Assembly: GCA_021234155.1 (NCBI GenBank)
Contig: JAJEKV010000647.1
Coordinates: forward strand, 62,001-126,000
DNA: 64,000 nt
Reading direction: 5' to 3'
Origin: Isoetes taiwanensis
Taxonomy: Eukaryota; Streptophyta; Lycopodiopsida; Isoetales; Isoetaceae
The position numbers and the translations under genes were made by a program. Within the stretch, counting starts at the first letter, position 1, and each line of letters opens with the position of its first letter. The notes under the pieces were generated by a model. The model ran no database searches. It was not told the origin of the DNA and saw nothing but the letters and a program-made list of their open reading frames with translations. Of the stretch, positions 1 through 11,309 are shown piece after piece.

Positions 1-2500
1 GATCTCATCTACTTACTCTCAAGTTATTGATACCATGAAGCACTCGGAGCAGTGTGTCAACTGCAAATACTCTTGGATCAGTAATGTGTTAGCGGTTAGA
101 AAGGATATGAAATTTCTTGAACAAAAAGTCATCTTTAAACTATTCAGGTTCTATCTCTACCCTGATTTTGATTGCAGCAAATGCAAACAAAGCAAATCGC
201 TGAACTCATTGAGGCAAAATTTCTGTCCACTTTGGCTGAGGAAAATTAGAATTTTTTCATTACATAAATATGCATGTCTGTATTCCTAAGGCCTGAAAAT
301 CTTATTGATCTATGCTTTATAACAGTGTATTGAAAACAATTTTTTGGGATAAGGATTATATTAATGGAAAAACATCTTTTGAAAGCTGTTTTCATATTTT
401 TGCAAAAAGCTTGAAGTATATTTGCGGATCAGGCTCTTTTCTACTGGTCCATTATGCTCATAAGTGTATGATGCATTGTTTTTCTTGAAAAAATCAGTAG
501 GGGCATCATCATCATTCTTTGTAAAACAATGATTTATAGCTTGAGGTGATTATATTTGCTAGACTTTATATTCTGCTATCACTATGCATGCTGACTTATT
601 GTCTGGACAAAATCAATTAGAAAATCAATTAGAAAAGCACTCGTGCATTGCATAAGGTCATCATGAATTAAATTGGTCTGCTGTACATGTTTTCTGAAAT
701 ACAAACTCTCAATATCTATTAGATTATGGAGCTCGGGAGCATACTAAGCATTAAGGTTTTTGATTGAAATCACTGGAAAAAAGCACGTACAGGACTTTGT
801 AACATCTTTAGGATGGCACTTTTGTTTATGTGAATGGTCTAAATCTTTGAAACTTGAATGCATGTACTTGATTGAAGTATTGTATAAACCAGTCTACATG
901 GCACCTCTATAAGATTGTCCTCAATATAAAAAATGGAACTGATAAGTCTGACCGGTGAGATATCTCTGGATTACGTGTTAGATGTCCTGTAATCGGTCTT
1001 AGGATCAGGCCCGGGCTTGTATATATATATATATATATATATATACACAAAGGCTAGGGTGAGTCTTTGACAAGCCTTTGACCTCTTGGTACAATCTGGA
1101 GTTCATAGTGCAATTTGCACGTTTGTTTACCATGTTTGGTCTCTCAACTAATGGTGGTGTAATCCTGGGCTGTCCTGATTCACTCCATAGTATGGTTTTG
1201 ACAAGCTTTAGGCCTCATGACACGGGCTGGTGGTCACTCTATGCTTAGACACTTTGTTCAGTATTTATTTGAATGGCCGGTGGTAATGTGCTTCAAGGCT
1301 TACTAGATTTGCTCAAACCATGTGGATCTGATGTCTCATGATTATGACTCCTAGGAATATTGCAGCATTATGTCCTGGTATTTTACTTAATAGGTTTACC
1401 CTTCTTCTTTTTTGATTGGATTGCCGAACCAGTATGTGTCTATGGTTCTGACTCATTTTTAGTGGTTGAGTTTCCTAGGTACCTATGCATTATTGAACCA
1501 TGGCACCAGTTATTATTAATTTGGTTTGAATATATTTGTCCAAGACTTAGATGAACTTTCGTTAAAGCCTATGACTTTATGGTACTGATCTGGGGTTATG
1601 GTTAACTTAATACAATGAGTAGCTGATTTTGTGACCAGTTATTGTTGTCCCAGGCATACTTGAAGATTTTGAACTGTGCTGATCTATGGTATGGGAAGTA
1701 GTTGCTTTCATTATGATTGCATCATTGAATCTTGCATATGGCCTGCCTTTGGGGTTGCCTTTGGTGTTACCTCATTTTTAACTAAACGCCTCGGGTGACA
1801 TGGACTAGTGTAATTTGTGTGGATTATTTGAATTTGTTTTTTACATGTATAAGGGATGGTATACTTTCATGGAAGCACTGGTGGTTTCCTCCTTTGGAAA
1901 CATTCTGGTCACATTATATTGTGACTTAATCATATGACCCGACAATTTATTCATTGATGTAATGGTCACTTACAAGCTACTAATTGTTGTTCAGGACATT
2001 AAACATTCTGTTTTATAGGGGTATGGTTTGGTAACCTTTGTGGATGTGGTCCTATGGTTTTCTATTTATTATCCTTAATGTTATCCTTGTGCTCTTAGGT
2101 CGAAATAATTACAAAATTTCCCTCAAAATTTGTTAACGTAGTTTATTGATTTTCCTTATGTTTGGACTTTACTTTTTTCGTCTGTTTTCCTTATCTGAAC
2201 TTTCCAGAAACCCTAAATAGGTTTTGTGGCGGCGCTTTTCCGGCTGATGTGGGCTACGCCCACGATCTGGTTATGCTGCATGCAATCGTACACTGCGGAG
2301 AGCTTAGAGCTGGACTGATAACGGATTTTGCAAAGCTATCTTACATTATTACTATGGTTGCACGTTTTCCTATCTGGCAGATGGATCCAGGTAACCCAAC
2401 GCCTTCTGCATTCTATCTCTTGAAAGTGAATTTTGGTTATGAATTAATAGGCTGGGTTTTAAGATATTAGTATTATAAGAGTTGTCTAATCCGGATTTAC
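1..2500. other. No gene recognised; AT-rich DNA with a TA microsatellite
   Basis: I see no open frame with recognisable protein similarity on either strand. The one clear local feature is an alternating TA tract at about 1020-1045. Short open frames here, such as one at 2162-2470, have no recognisable domain and look like chance. Confidence 0.5.
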
Positions 2501-2506
2501 TGGCTT

Positions 2507-2514
2507 TATATAAA
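2507..2514 (+). promoter_or_regulatory. Possible TATA box
   Basis: TATATAAA lies 32 bases before the ATG of the SAP-like exon at 2546. If it is used, the leader would be only a few bases long, so the real start may lie elsewhere. Confidence 0.3.
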
Positions 2515-2545
2515 CCCATGATCCCAGCCTTTGCATTTTCAAGCC

Positions 2546-2860
2546 ATGACGAGGCCAGAGGGCGCCCCCAATAAGGGTCATACCAGGCAGAAGCTCATTG
2601 ATTTTCTTAGAAGGAATGGCCTGGAGCACAGCAGCTCACAGCCTTCTAAATCTCAGTTGTTGGAACTCTGCAAGCAACATGGGCTTGATCCCAACAGAGA
2701 TAGAAAGGACCTTGGTATTAAAAAATTCATACCAGGGCAGGGGCCTAGTGGCAAATTGGTGAAAGGGCTGGGAACTGCTGCCAGCATTGTGGAGATTGTT
2801 CCCAATTCTGAGTCTGATGGTGATGACGATTTTGATGAACAGGAGATCCAACCCAATCAG
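2546..2860 (+). CDS. SAP-like basic/acidic protein, first exon (partial gene)
   Basis: One open exon encodes 105 residues from ATG 2546 and ends at CAG before a GT at 2861, in phase 0. Residues ~12-55 form a helix-extended-helix pattern (KLIDFLRRNGLE, then LLELCKQHGLD) that resembles a SAP domain, a small DNA-binding fold. The C-terminus is an acidic stretch (SESDGDDDFDEQE). I cannot join it to a following exon. Two acceptor-like segments downstream (near 3858 and 5013) could begin later exons, but I recognise no coding sequence there. It may be a host nuclear protein or part of a mobile element. The family is not identified; the SAP call rests on pattern only. Confidence 0.4.
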
Positions 2861-3762
2861 GTTTCCTTTTATTGCTTTAATTGCCTGAGGCTATTATATC
2901 TAGATTCTTAGTGTTATATTGTTGTCTTGTTGAATTTACTCTTGGATTTGGTTATGGGATTGTTTGAGAACTAGTTGGGATGACTTTGTACCTTAATTGT
3001 TCTTTGTACTTTAATTGTTCTTTATACCTTGATATATTTCCTGTTAGAGTTGCTGGCCTAGGCTCATATCATGTCTTATCATGTCCTGTTGATCTGTGTA
3101 ACCATAGCAGACCTTATATGTGACATTATTTCGGTAGGATTACCTATTGCTTAAGATTTGATTAATACTGGAACTTATGGCTTTCTTTCTGGTTGATTGG
3201 TAGCATTTTACTTTGATATATCCCTTATTTGAGGCGTTGTCCTAGGCTCATATTTTGTCCTAATATGTTCTGTTTATTTTGATTTCCTTTGAGTTTACTT
3301 TCTCTGACCTGGTTATACGTGGATTTGATGGTAAAATATTAACATATGGTGTTAGGTTGGGGTATGGTCAGGTTTAGTCAGTAGGTTTAAGTAGATTGTG
3401 GTATCATGTCAAATCCTGTTTATCTGGTATTTCCTTCGTTTGGCGATTAATTTGACAAGTCTGTGCTGATCCTTATTCCTTTATCCTGACCATGTCCTAA
3501 TTTACACTGTATTTAATCCTGGTACAACCATAGAATTTCCACAAACCTAGCTTACTAGCATGCCTCTGGTCTGTTTACATCAGTACAGGTGGATAATTGT
3601 TTAATTGTATGTTGAATTTATTTGAATCTTCTCAGTTTCCTAGTATCTTAAGACACTTACTTATAGCTGTAGATTGCAGACTCTTGTATGATTAATTATT
3701 ACTGTACATCATGGTCTGAGTGACCATGCTTTGAATTCTTTCCTGTTTTCTTTTAAATTTGA

Positions 3763-3875
3763 GGGTAAAGGGCCGAAAGGCCAAGGTTGTTCATAGCTTA
3801 CCTGCTAGCATAGGCATTTTTACCCTTCTTAGGCTAACAAATGCTTCTTTGCTGCAGGTAACCGAACTCCTTCTC
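3763..3875 (+). repeat. Duplicated acceptor-like segment, copy 1
   Basis: This segment and 4917-5030 share, in the same order: a purine-rich start (GGGTAAAGGGCC against GGGCAAAGAGCC), TAGCTTACCTG, a CTTAGGCTAAC block, and an end at TGCAGGTAAC. By eye they are roughly 70% alike. Each ends in a polypyrimidine stretch plus CAG, like a splice acceptor. Confidence 0.5.
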
Positions 3876-4916
3876 CCTTATCTTGTGGTTTTTAGGCATT
3901 CTGCATGCTTGCGGATATGAACAAATGTTGTATTGTTTTAAGACCATATGGTAAGATATCTTACTGGTTTATGTGTTGAAGAATTGACAGCTGAACACAT
4001 GGTATTTGGTCTACTAAATTTACAGTTTATTTTCTTTTGTTGTTACTATTTCCCTTTTTGTTGAATCGTTGGCTTTATTATACATTCTTCATGGTTTTTG
4101 CATAAGCCTTGGAACTTGCTTTGTTCTTATGAAAGTAATTTGATAATAGTTGTAATTCTGGTCATCCTTGTGTTTATATGGTTTCATTGAATTTAAATTT
4201 TTGGTCTCTTCTTGAAGTCTTCTGTTTGCTGGTTTATATTCTGTACAACAAGCTTGGCAATTTAATTATGGTCAGACATTTATGTTTGTGGTGTCTTTTA
4301 CAGCAATTATTTTCTATACTTGTTGATATCTTAGATTAATGTACTTGAAGAATTTTACTCTTGTTATTTGGTATTTTGCATTTTTTGCCTTTTTTGAATA
4401 ATGTTGGCATTCTTATCTGGTTTATTTCCTTTTGCGGATATACTTGGTTTCAGAGTTCTGGTTTAGTTTGGTATTTTGTGTCCATGTTTGGTTGTATTAA
4501 AGTTCAGTTTGGAATTACGCTGGTATAGCTTTAAAACAACCCTAGGTTGTAATTGTCTATTTTGGATCTATTAAAATCTCTAAGGCCTCCCCTTTTGGGG
4601 TCCGATAAGTCCAATCTTCTTTTAGTTAGTCAAGAATGATTTGGATGTCTGGACAAAGTCATGAGGATTTGTTTAGTTTAGTATATATATATATATGAGA
4701 TACAATATCCTAAGCCTAGTGACGAGTGTGGATATGATAAATGTATTGTTCTATAGTTGCACAAATAACCAAATAGGTTTGTAACTTGAACATATAGAGG
4801 TCATGTTTGCATCTCCTTGAATTCTTAATGCCCAAATAGTAATATGGGCATTAAACAGGGTATGCTCTTGCTGACGCTAGGATAATACAGGACTGGACCT
4901 CCCTGCTATTTTGACT

Positions 4917-5030
4917 TTTTAAGGGCAAAGAGCCCAAGAGATCTGTAGCTTACCTGTAATGGCTTATGTGGTTACCCTTTCTTAGGCTAACTTGCATCTG
5001 GTTTCATTGCAGGTAACGAGATTTCTTGCT
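4917..5030 (+). repeat. Duplicated acceptor-like segment, copy 2
   Basis: Second copy of the segment at 3763-3875, ending in TTGCAGGTAACG. No exon could be assigned after either copy. Confidence 0.5.
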
Positions 5031-5727
5031 CCTATGTATGTTTCCCATTCATTTATGTTGGAGAAGCTACAAGAGTGATGACTTTGAAGTCACATTTTTG
5101 ACAAGGCTACTGAGCTATATGATGTTGATTTGAAAGACAAGGGAAATTTTAAAATTCATTTTCAATCTTATGTCGTTTTTGAGTCAATTCTAGAATGGGG
5201 CTCGCATGAAACCAACAAACCGCCGACTAGACTAGACTAGGCTTCTCATTCATCTCAGCAGATTTTCTACAATGGTGGATAGTGGGTAGCCGCACACATG
5301 CGAACTACCCATGAAAAATAAAGGGAATATCCAATTATATAATTTGGACCCTATAAAATACAATGCTAATAGATGTTTGGCTAGTGTACCTGCCGAAAAC
5401 TTATCACCGGGATTAAAAAACCCCGCTCTTTCGGGTTTTCGAGGAAAAACCCTAGTGATAAGCCTTCGGCAAGGGGCTTGAACAAACGTAAGGCAGAGAA
5501 ATCGCTCCCAAAACCCACGAATGGAGAAGAAGTCGAAACAGATGCCGCTCGCCAACGTGTACCTGCATATCACCAACACAAAAAAAACGTGACAAAACAA
5601 ACCTCCCAGAGTGGAGGGTCGACTGCGTGCCGCGACAATAAAACATAAACCTCTTCAAATAGAGGGGGTTGGTCGCGCGTGCCGTAAAATACAAATACAA
5701 TAAACAAAAGAAGGGGAGGTGGGTTCA

Positions 5728-5887
5728 AAGAAAAGAGAATAAGGTGCTGGCGAGAGAGAAGAGGAAGCGCCGATGAGACGTTGATGCGAGAACCGCGCGC
5801 CTAAAAATAACAAACTCCCAACTGAAGGGAAAGGGCATCGCCGCGATGCATGCATGCAAGATATGCATGCTAAGCCCCATTCTAGAA
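5728..5887. repeat. Direct repeat inside composite repeat A, unit 1
   Basis: About 160 bp, repeated at 6021-6181 with a few indels. Both units contain TTCAAAGAAAAGAGAATAAG, GAAGCGCCGATGAGACGTTG, a CATGCATGCAAGATATGCAT run and CCCCATTCTAGAAT. Confidence 0.8.
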
Positions 5888-6020
5888 TATGCGGGGATCG
5901 GGGGACGAAGGTCCGCGGGATGAAGGCTAAAGAAGAGCCAAGGCCGAGAAAGGACATGCCACAGCATGAAAGAAACGCCAAATTGGCCAAACCAAGCAGG
6001 GAGAAGCCCCTCCCCTGCCT

Positions 6021-6181
6021 GGATTCAAAGAAAAGAGAATAAGGTACTGCTGAGAGAGAAGAGGAAGCGCCGATGAGACGTTGATGCAGAACCGCGCCTA
6101 AAATAGCGAACTCCCAACCAGAAAGGGCATGCGCCGCATGCATGCATGCAAGATATGCATGCTCGCCCCATTCTAGAATGG
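6021..6181. repeat. Direct repeat inside composite repeat A, unit 2
   Basis: Second unit of the pair starting at 5728, separated from the first by about 130 bp. Confidence 0.8.
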
Positions 6182-6304
6182 CGATCCGATGTCTCGGATC
6201 GATGGGATTCTGAATCTTTTAAGGTTAAATATGATGTATTGAACAAGAATATTAATTGGATTGAAAAGTGAAAATTGATATTCGTAAAGAGAATCTGGTA
6301 ATTT

Positions 6305-6748
6305 CTTTTGATAAACATTAACCATTTTTAAGGCTTAAGTCAAATTTACACATGTTTTGGCTTAAGGTTGCATATTCACACGGGGGGTCACTCCGGCCAA
6401 CAAGAGCCCTCGGATGAGCATATATGCCTTATATTCCTTGATGTGGACCGTAGATAGCGATCCTCGTTTATGGGGTATTCTTGTACAAATTTTTATATAC
6501 GGTATATGCGAGGTGTCAAAAAAATACTATAAGATTTGAGTTAATATATTATATGGTGTCAATTTCATACGTGTGTAATATAATTTAAGGGCTCTCGCCC
6601 TAACCCACGGACCCCCTCGTGTGAATATGCACCCAAACCAAAGGGGGTCCAAGGGGATTTTAATTTTAACATGTAGGATATAATGGTTTTGTTAATTATT
6701 GCCAATGGTGGATGTTATATACATATAAAAAATTTTTGGGCCCGCCCT
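6305..6748. mobile_element. MITE-like palindromic-ended repeat, copy 1
   Basis: The inner inverted repeat is GCATATTCACACGGGGGG (6370) against CCCCCTCGTGTGAATATGC (6613). The arms extend on the right through CCAAACCAAAGGGGGTCC to GGGCCCGCCCTAAG. The whole unit aligns in reverse orientation with 10098-10545 and directly with about 60600-60990. No transposase is visible, so it is non-autonomous if it is a DNA transposon. A clean target-site duplication was not found. Confidence 0.65.
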
Positions 6749-6749
6749 A

Positions 6750-8784
6750 AGAAAAGAGAACGTGAAGTTAAATTTTGAGGAGCAAAAATTCCAAATATAT
6801 ATATCTCAGTGCAAAATAACCTTGTTCCAAGTACAATATTGCATGTAATAAAAACATGAATAGAAATAAATACATTATGAGGTTCATGCGCCTCCCTTCT
6901 GCATGTTTCTATACATGCCATACATGTCCACACCACTATGTGTACATGCATCCTGCTTGAGCGCTTGGTTACGCCTCACTTCTATTACAAAGTGTGCCTT
7001 GAAGTTGCCTTGCCTCAGATACCAAGGGTCGGATGAATATTTCTTGCATTGCATAGCAAAGGCCACTCAAATATATGCAAATATATCTTTGTTATATATG
7101 TCGCTAGCTTCTCATCGGCTTCAAATGTTGTAAGATTAACAACATTATGGTCTCCTCCCCGGAGGATTTAGGACGAATTTGTGAGAACAAGCATGGCATT
7201 TCCAAATATAAAAATGCGGAAGGCTAGCAGTGGTGTGCGCAAGAAACCATTGATAGCATAAAACCCTTAGAATATCTAGCAATGCGTGATATGGCAATGC
7301 TTGAGAAGTAGCATGGCAACCCGGGATCCCGAGATGGCCATCTTTGATTCCATATCGCGTTCCGGCTTTGCCTTCTCAACTTCTCCTTTAGACACCTATA
7401 ACAAAATATCAAGAAAAAGGATGCATGAGATGGATGACCCTAACGAGAATTTTGCATTTTCTTACATATTCTAACGAGGAGATGTTTGATATTTTTCTGC
7501 TTTGTCTATATGGATACACCGATTCGAATCTCGCCGCTTCTCGGCATATAGTTTGCACCTCCAAAGATAAAAACCCCATCCACAACTCATCGACCAAATA
7601 AGATGGGCCAAAGATAACTACGAATTCATAAAGAGAATTTATTCTTCATCCTGGCCAGTAATCAAGAGCATCACCTCGCCACAAATCAACAAACAAGCAA
7701 ATATCTTTCGAACACACAATATTTTGATGGATAATAGAATAGAATGGAAAAGCCCTCGATCATCTTCGTTGGGTTACATGCCAAAAATCGCCCGAATCCT
7801 CAAGAACAGGACGAGATAACCCAAAATGCCAATCTCCAAATCGTGAGGAAAAATTGTAGACCGATTAGCTCAAGGGGCACAAAATTGTGCTTACCTCACA
7901 CCCTGGTTTTGAAAGGCCAGAGACCCCGGTCGAGAATCTGGCCGGTGCCCAAACGAGACCTCCTCGATCATAACTCAACGGCCTTGGGCATCCCAGGCCG
8001 AGGGCATCTCGGGTTTTGGCGTAAACATAAACCTTGCCGTGCTTTGCTTCCATTTCAAAAAAAAAAAACCCTAACTACATAGGGCCTCGATGGCTGCATG
8101 CCCAATTCCAAACCTTTTAAGAAAACTTAAGTGCTAAAAACATTACAAATTTAATCGCGGACCGCATTTCGATCTTTGCTTCTCATAAAAATGAATGGTC
8201 AAGATAAGCTGCACTCTAGAAATCTTTTATTCATTACACCAAGATGAATACGGCAATGAAATCATAGAAAAACCTTTGTAAATATCGTACAAAAACACAA
8301 AAATGACCCCCTGTCATTATGCTAGATATTGACCGGAAGTGGTCTTTGCAAAAGTCCATGGAAGTTAAAAGTCTGTTGAACAGATTTTCAAAGGTTTTTT
8401 TTTTTTTTTTTAAGGTGGCAGTGCAAAAAAGATTATATGAATATGTAGCACAATAATAGGGGATTGTTTTTGTATTTTTGTACGTTTTTTAACATGGTTT
8501 TTATATGATTTCATGGGCGTATTCCATGGAATGTACAGATTAGTACATCTAGAGTGCGCATACCCCAACAGTGATTTTAACATTTTCCGCCAATGGTGGG
8601 CACCCATGTATTTTTTATCTTGTACTTGGTGGTGTGAATTTTGGGGCATTGCATGCAGGCCTCGGGGGTTTTAATTTTAGGGTTTGTGATTTTTTTTATC
8701 AAGCTTTGCGTTGGATATGGCTGTGAGTGAGGGACTTCAGAGTTTAGGGCGAGCAAGGGCGATGAACTAGCTTCCACAAAGGTA
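6750..8784. other. No gene recognised
   Basis: Several short open frames occur on both strands. The best, on the minus strand at 7865-8053 (62 codons, followed by a GTAAGC), has no recognisable domain. A poly-T/A tract lies at 8395-8412. Confidence 0.4.
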
Positions 8785-9051
8785 TCAAGTTTTTGTATTT
8801 ACGATTTGCTCTTTTGTGTCAAGCGGGAATTTGTCTTTGCCTAAAATATTGGAAGATCTCGGATGGGCCGAAAAGTCCGTCTCTGTGACGTTTACCCTCG
8901 GGAAACGATCTTCCTCTATTTGGATCCTGCGGTTTACTCTTGCCATGAAGTCTGGATCCTGCGGTTTACTCTTTGCCGTGCCATTCGCCCCATTCGGATA
9001 GATTTCGGCAAGTGTAGAAGCGATTGCACGAGCCAGTTCTTGTGAGTCCAT
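8785..9051 (-). CDS. Unrecognised small open frame
   Basis: 88 codons starting MDSQELARAIASTLAEIYPNG, rich in charged residues, open further upstream to 9315. The start has the helical look of a retroelement gag N-terminus, but no zinc knuckle or polymerase follows. It lies beside the ~210 bp tandem array at 9307-9948. It may be a chance frame. Confidence 0.2.
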   Translation of the reverse strand: MDSQELARAIASTLAEIYPNGANGTAKSKPQDPDFMARVNRRIQIEEDRFPRVNVTETDFSAHPRSSNILGKDKFPLDTKEQIVNTKT

Positions 9052-9306
9052 ACAGTTCAGATGGATTTGAGCAAGTTCAAGCAATAACAAATGTAAAAGT
9101 GACCAAAGGGGCGATTCCCTACAATCCAAAGCGAAATGTAGGCCACGGCGGAAGGAGGACCACAGAAAGGGCGCCATGAGGCTCAACCCCTTTAACGCGT
9201 ACATAGCTAAATGAGTAGAAAGGGTGGGAATCGGCATCCGAATTAAGTTGTGCCATGGTCTACAAAGGATTGAAATGCATGTGGCGGAAAAATTTCCGAG
9301 CGGGTT

Positions 9307-9948
9307 AAAACACATGGAAGGCGGCAGTTATATTTTGGCGAAGCCGGCTAGGGTGTAGCCGCAAGATGCTCATGGCTACCACATAATTTGATTTGATATA
9401 TCCGAGATCTACCTATGTTTTGAAGCTTGTTGGTCGTTTTCCAAGAAAAATGTGTAATTTTAAGTTCATCACCAGCTTTCTTGCTCTTAGGCATTGCCAT
9501 TAACAATATCCAAATTTGCTTGTTGCAACACATGGAAGGCAACATATTATGAATCCTTTGCGGTATCCGGGATGCTCATGGCTACAACATAATTTGATCC
9601 GCTTTATGTCCGAATCTACCTATGTTTGAGGCTTGTTGGCCGTTTTGAGGTAAAAAAACTATAATTTTTTAAGTTTATCACTAGCTATTGCTCGACGGTG
9701 TGCCATTCACAATATCAAATTTGCTTGTTCAAAAACACATGGAACATGGCAGATTATATTTGGCGTGAAGCTTACGGTGTCGGATGCTCATGGCTCCTAT
9801 GTAATTTAATTTGCTATGTGCACGCCTATGTTTGAGTCTTGTTGGTACATTTCGATAGAAAAACGTAATTTTAAGTTTATCACCCGGCTAACTTTATTGC
9901 TCTTAGTCATTGCCATTAAGAATATCAAATTTGCTTGCTTCATAGCAT
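9307..9948. repeat. Three-copy tandem repeat, ~210 bp unit
   Basis: Units begin near 9307, 9526 and 9732 with ACACATGGAA. Each continues with GGCAG or similar, GATGCTCATGGCT, TACCTATGTTTGAGGCTTGTTGG or its variants, ATAATTTTAAGTTTATCAC, a GCCATT...AATATC block and AAATTTGCTTG. Units differ by several substitutions and small indels. It could be a short satellite or part of an old element. Confidence 0.75.
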
Positions 9949-10097
9949 GAATCCCCCACTTCTTTGGTTTTACGCACTTCTAAGACATGCAATGTCTTTG
10001 GTTAATCTCTTATTCTTTTTTCCTTGTTTTTTTCTCTTTGCTTGGAGACATCATTACAAATGTTCTCTACTTCGTTTACCTATGCTTGATTTCATTA

Positions 10098-10545
10098 GGG
10101 CCCGAAGGGCCCAAAAAAATTTTCTAATATAACAACTGACACATAACTACTATTAACATTAATTAACACAAACCATTACATCCAACACATAAATCTCCCT
10201 GAAACCCCTTTTGGTTTGGGTGCATATTCACACGGGGGGTGACGTAGGGCAGCGAGAGCCCCTAAAATTATATTTCGCGTACAAAATCAACACCATATAA
10301 CATATTACCTCAAATCTTATAGTATTTTGTAAATCTAGTTATATAGTATAACAAAATTTGTACATGCATACCCCACAAACGAGGAACTTTATGTAGATTG
10401 AGGAATAAAGGTGTTATATGCCCATCCAACAGCTCTCGATGCTCGGAGTCACCTCCCGTGTGACTATGCACCCAAATCAAAGGGGGTTTCAAAGGGATTT
10501 TAATTTGAATGTGTTGGATGTGTTGTTATACAGTAACAACAAAAG
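10098..10545. mobile_element. MITE-like palindromic-ended repeat, copy 2
   Basis: Inverted arms: GGTTTGGGTGCATATTCACA (10216) against TGACTATGCACCCAAATC (10461), extending outward to GGGCCCAAAAAAATTTTC on the left. It aligns over its length with the reverse complement of 6305-6748, sharing AAATCTTATAGTATTTT and AATTTGTACA. No coding capacity. Confidence 0.65.
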
Positions 10546-11280
10546 GAAAAACAAACCTTTACAGTTACATACTCATCCCTAAGGGAAGAGGCAAAAAGAG
10601 GAAAATAAGACACAACCTCAAGATAGACAAAATTAGCTGTGACCAAGAAACCATATCAACAATTCAGTAAATGACTTTTTGAAAAACGTTTCAGTAATTT
10701 GGCTCAGAAATCATTCATAACCAAGCGTGAAGTCATATACTGCTTGAGGTATAGCTTCATGATGCTATACGGTCATCTACTGGCTTGAGGTATGGCTTCA
10801 TGATGCTGGAGGTGAGAATGTATGGGTTACATATTCAATCAATGGTTTACAGTCATTTATTGGTTTCAAAGTCATAGGACGACATCAACTTACTGAAAAT
10901 ATATTCCCAAATGCGTTAGATGGACTGGGGATGAGGAAGATTTACAGGAACGACTTGCAAAATTGTTCTACATGTCATTCACATAACTTGTCCTAACATA
11001 TAAACAATTAGAAACATCAATTCCCAACCTGTTAAACTATCATGTTAGATGTAGAATTAATGGTGTACCAAGCCTATAGCAATATAAAGTTCATAATTAT
11101 ATGAGTAGGACACATTGAATTTCGTTGTGACTGACCTTTGAGTTTCTTTTTGTTTGAGTTGGTAGCACAGAAGATAGCTTTCCGATGCTTTTAGACATAA
11201 TCACTTCCTTATGCTACTATCCTATTAACACAAACACAGGAGTGTTCTTAATAAGACCAAAAGTGCAATCATTTGTGACA
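10546..11280. other. No gene recognised
   Basis: AT-rich, with short local repeats around 10740-10830 (TGCTTGAGGTATAGCTTCATGATGCT and a close copy ~55 bp later). No coding signal. Confidence 0.4.
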
Positions 11281-11309
11281 CTCAAGATACTATTATACAA
11301 GGAATTAAG

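Larger units (their letters stand above)
2861..5180. other. Non-coding, possible introns of the SAP-like gene
   Basis: T-rich sequence of intron-like composition with no recognisable coding segment. It holds the duplicated segment listed separately and a short TA tract near 4682-4695. Confidence 0.35.
5188..6205 (-). repeat. Composite repeat copy A (~1 kb), related to 61040-61942
   Basis: Read on the minus strand, it begins with a CGATCCGA/TCGGATCG palindrome, then ATTCTAGAATGGGGC. It continues through two direct repeats, a module of CCTCGAAAACCCGAAA followed by GCGGGGTTTTTTA (5405-5450), and a tail with GGCTACCC and ATGAATGAGAAGCCTAG. The same modules occur in the same order on the plus strand at 61040-61942. 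The sequence ATTCTAGAATGGGGC recurs inverted at 5188-5202, so the copy may have inverted ends. No protein is recognised. It could be an LTR, a LINE 5' leader or a non-autonomous DNA element. Confidence 0.55.

Noticed and set aside
5250-6318. Overlapping minus-strand open frames up to 162 codons
   Set aside because: They lie across duplicated non-coding modules, hold no domain, and their apparent repeats follow the DNA duplication.
7510-7545. tRNA-like GATTCGAATC motif
   Set aside because: No cloverleaf stems or box A could be placed around it.
9307-9948. CRISPR array
   Set aside because: Units are ~210 bp and similar throughout, without short repeats and unique spacers, and the DNA is eukaryotic.
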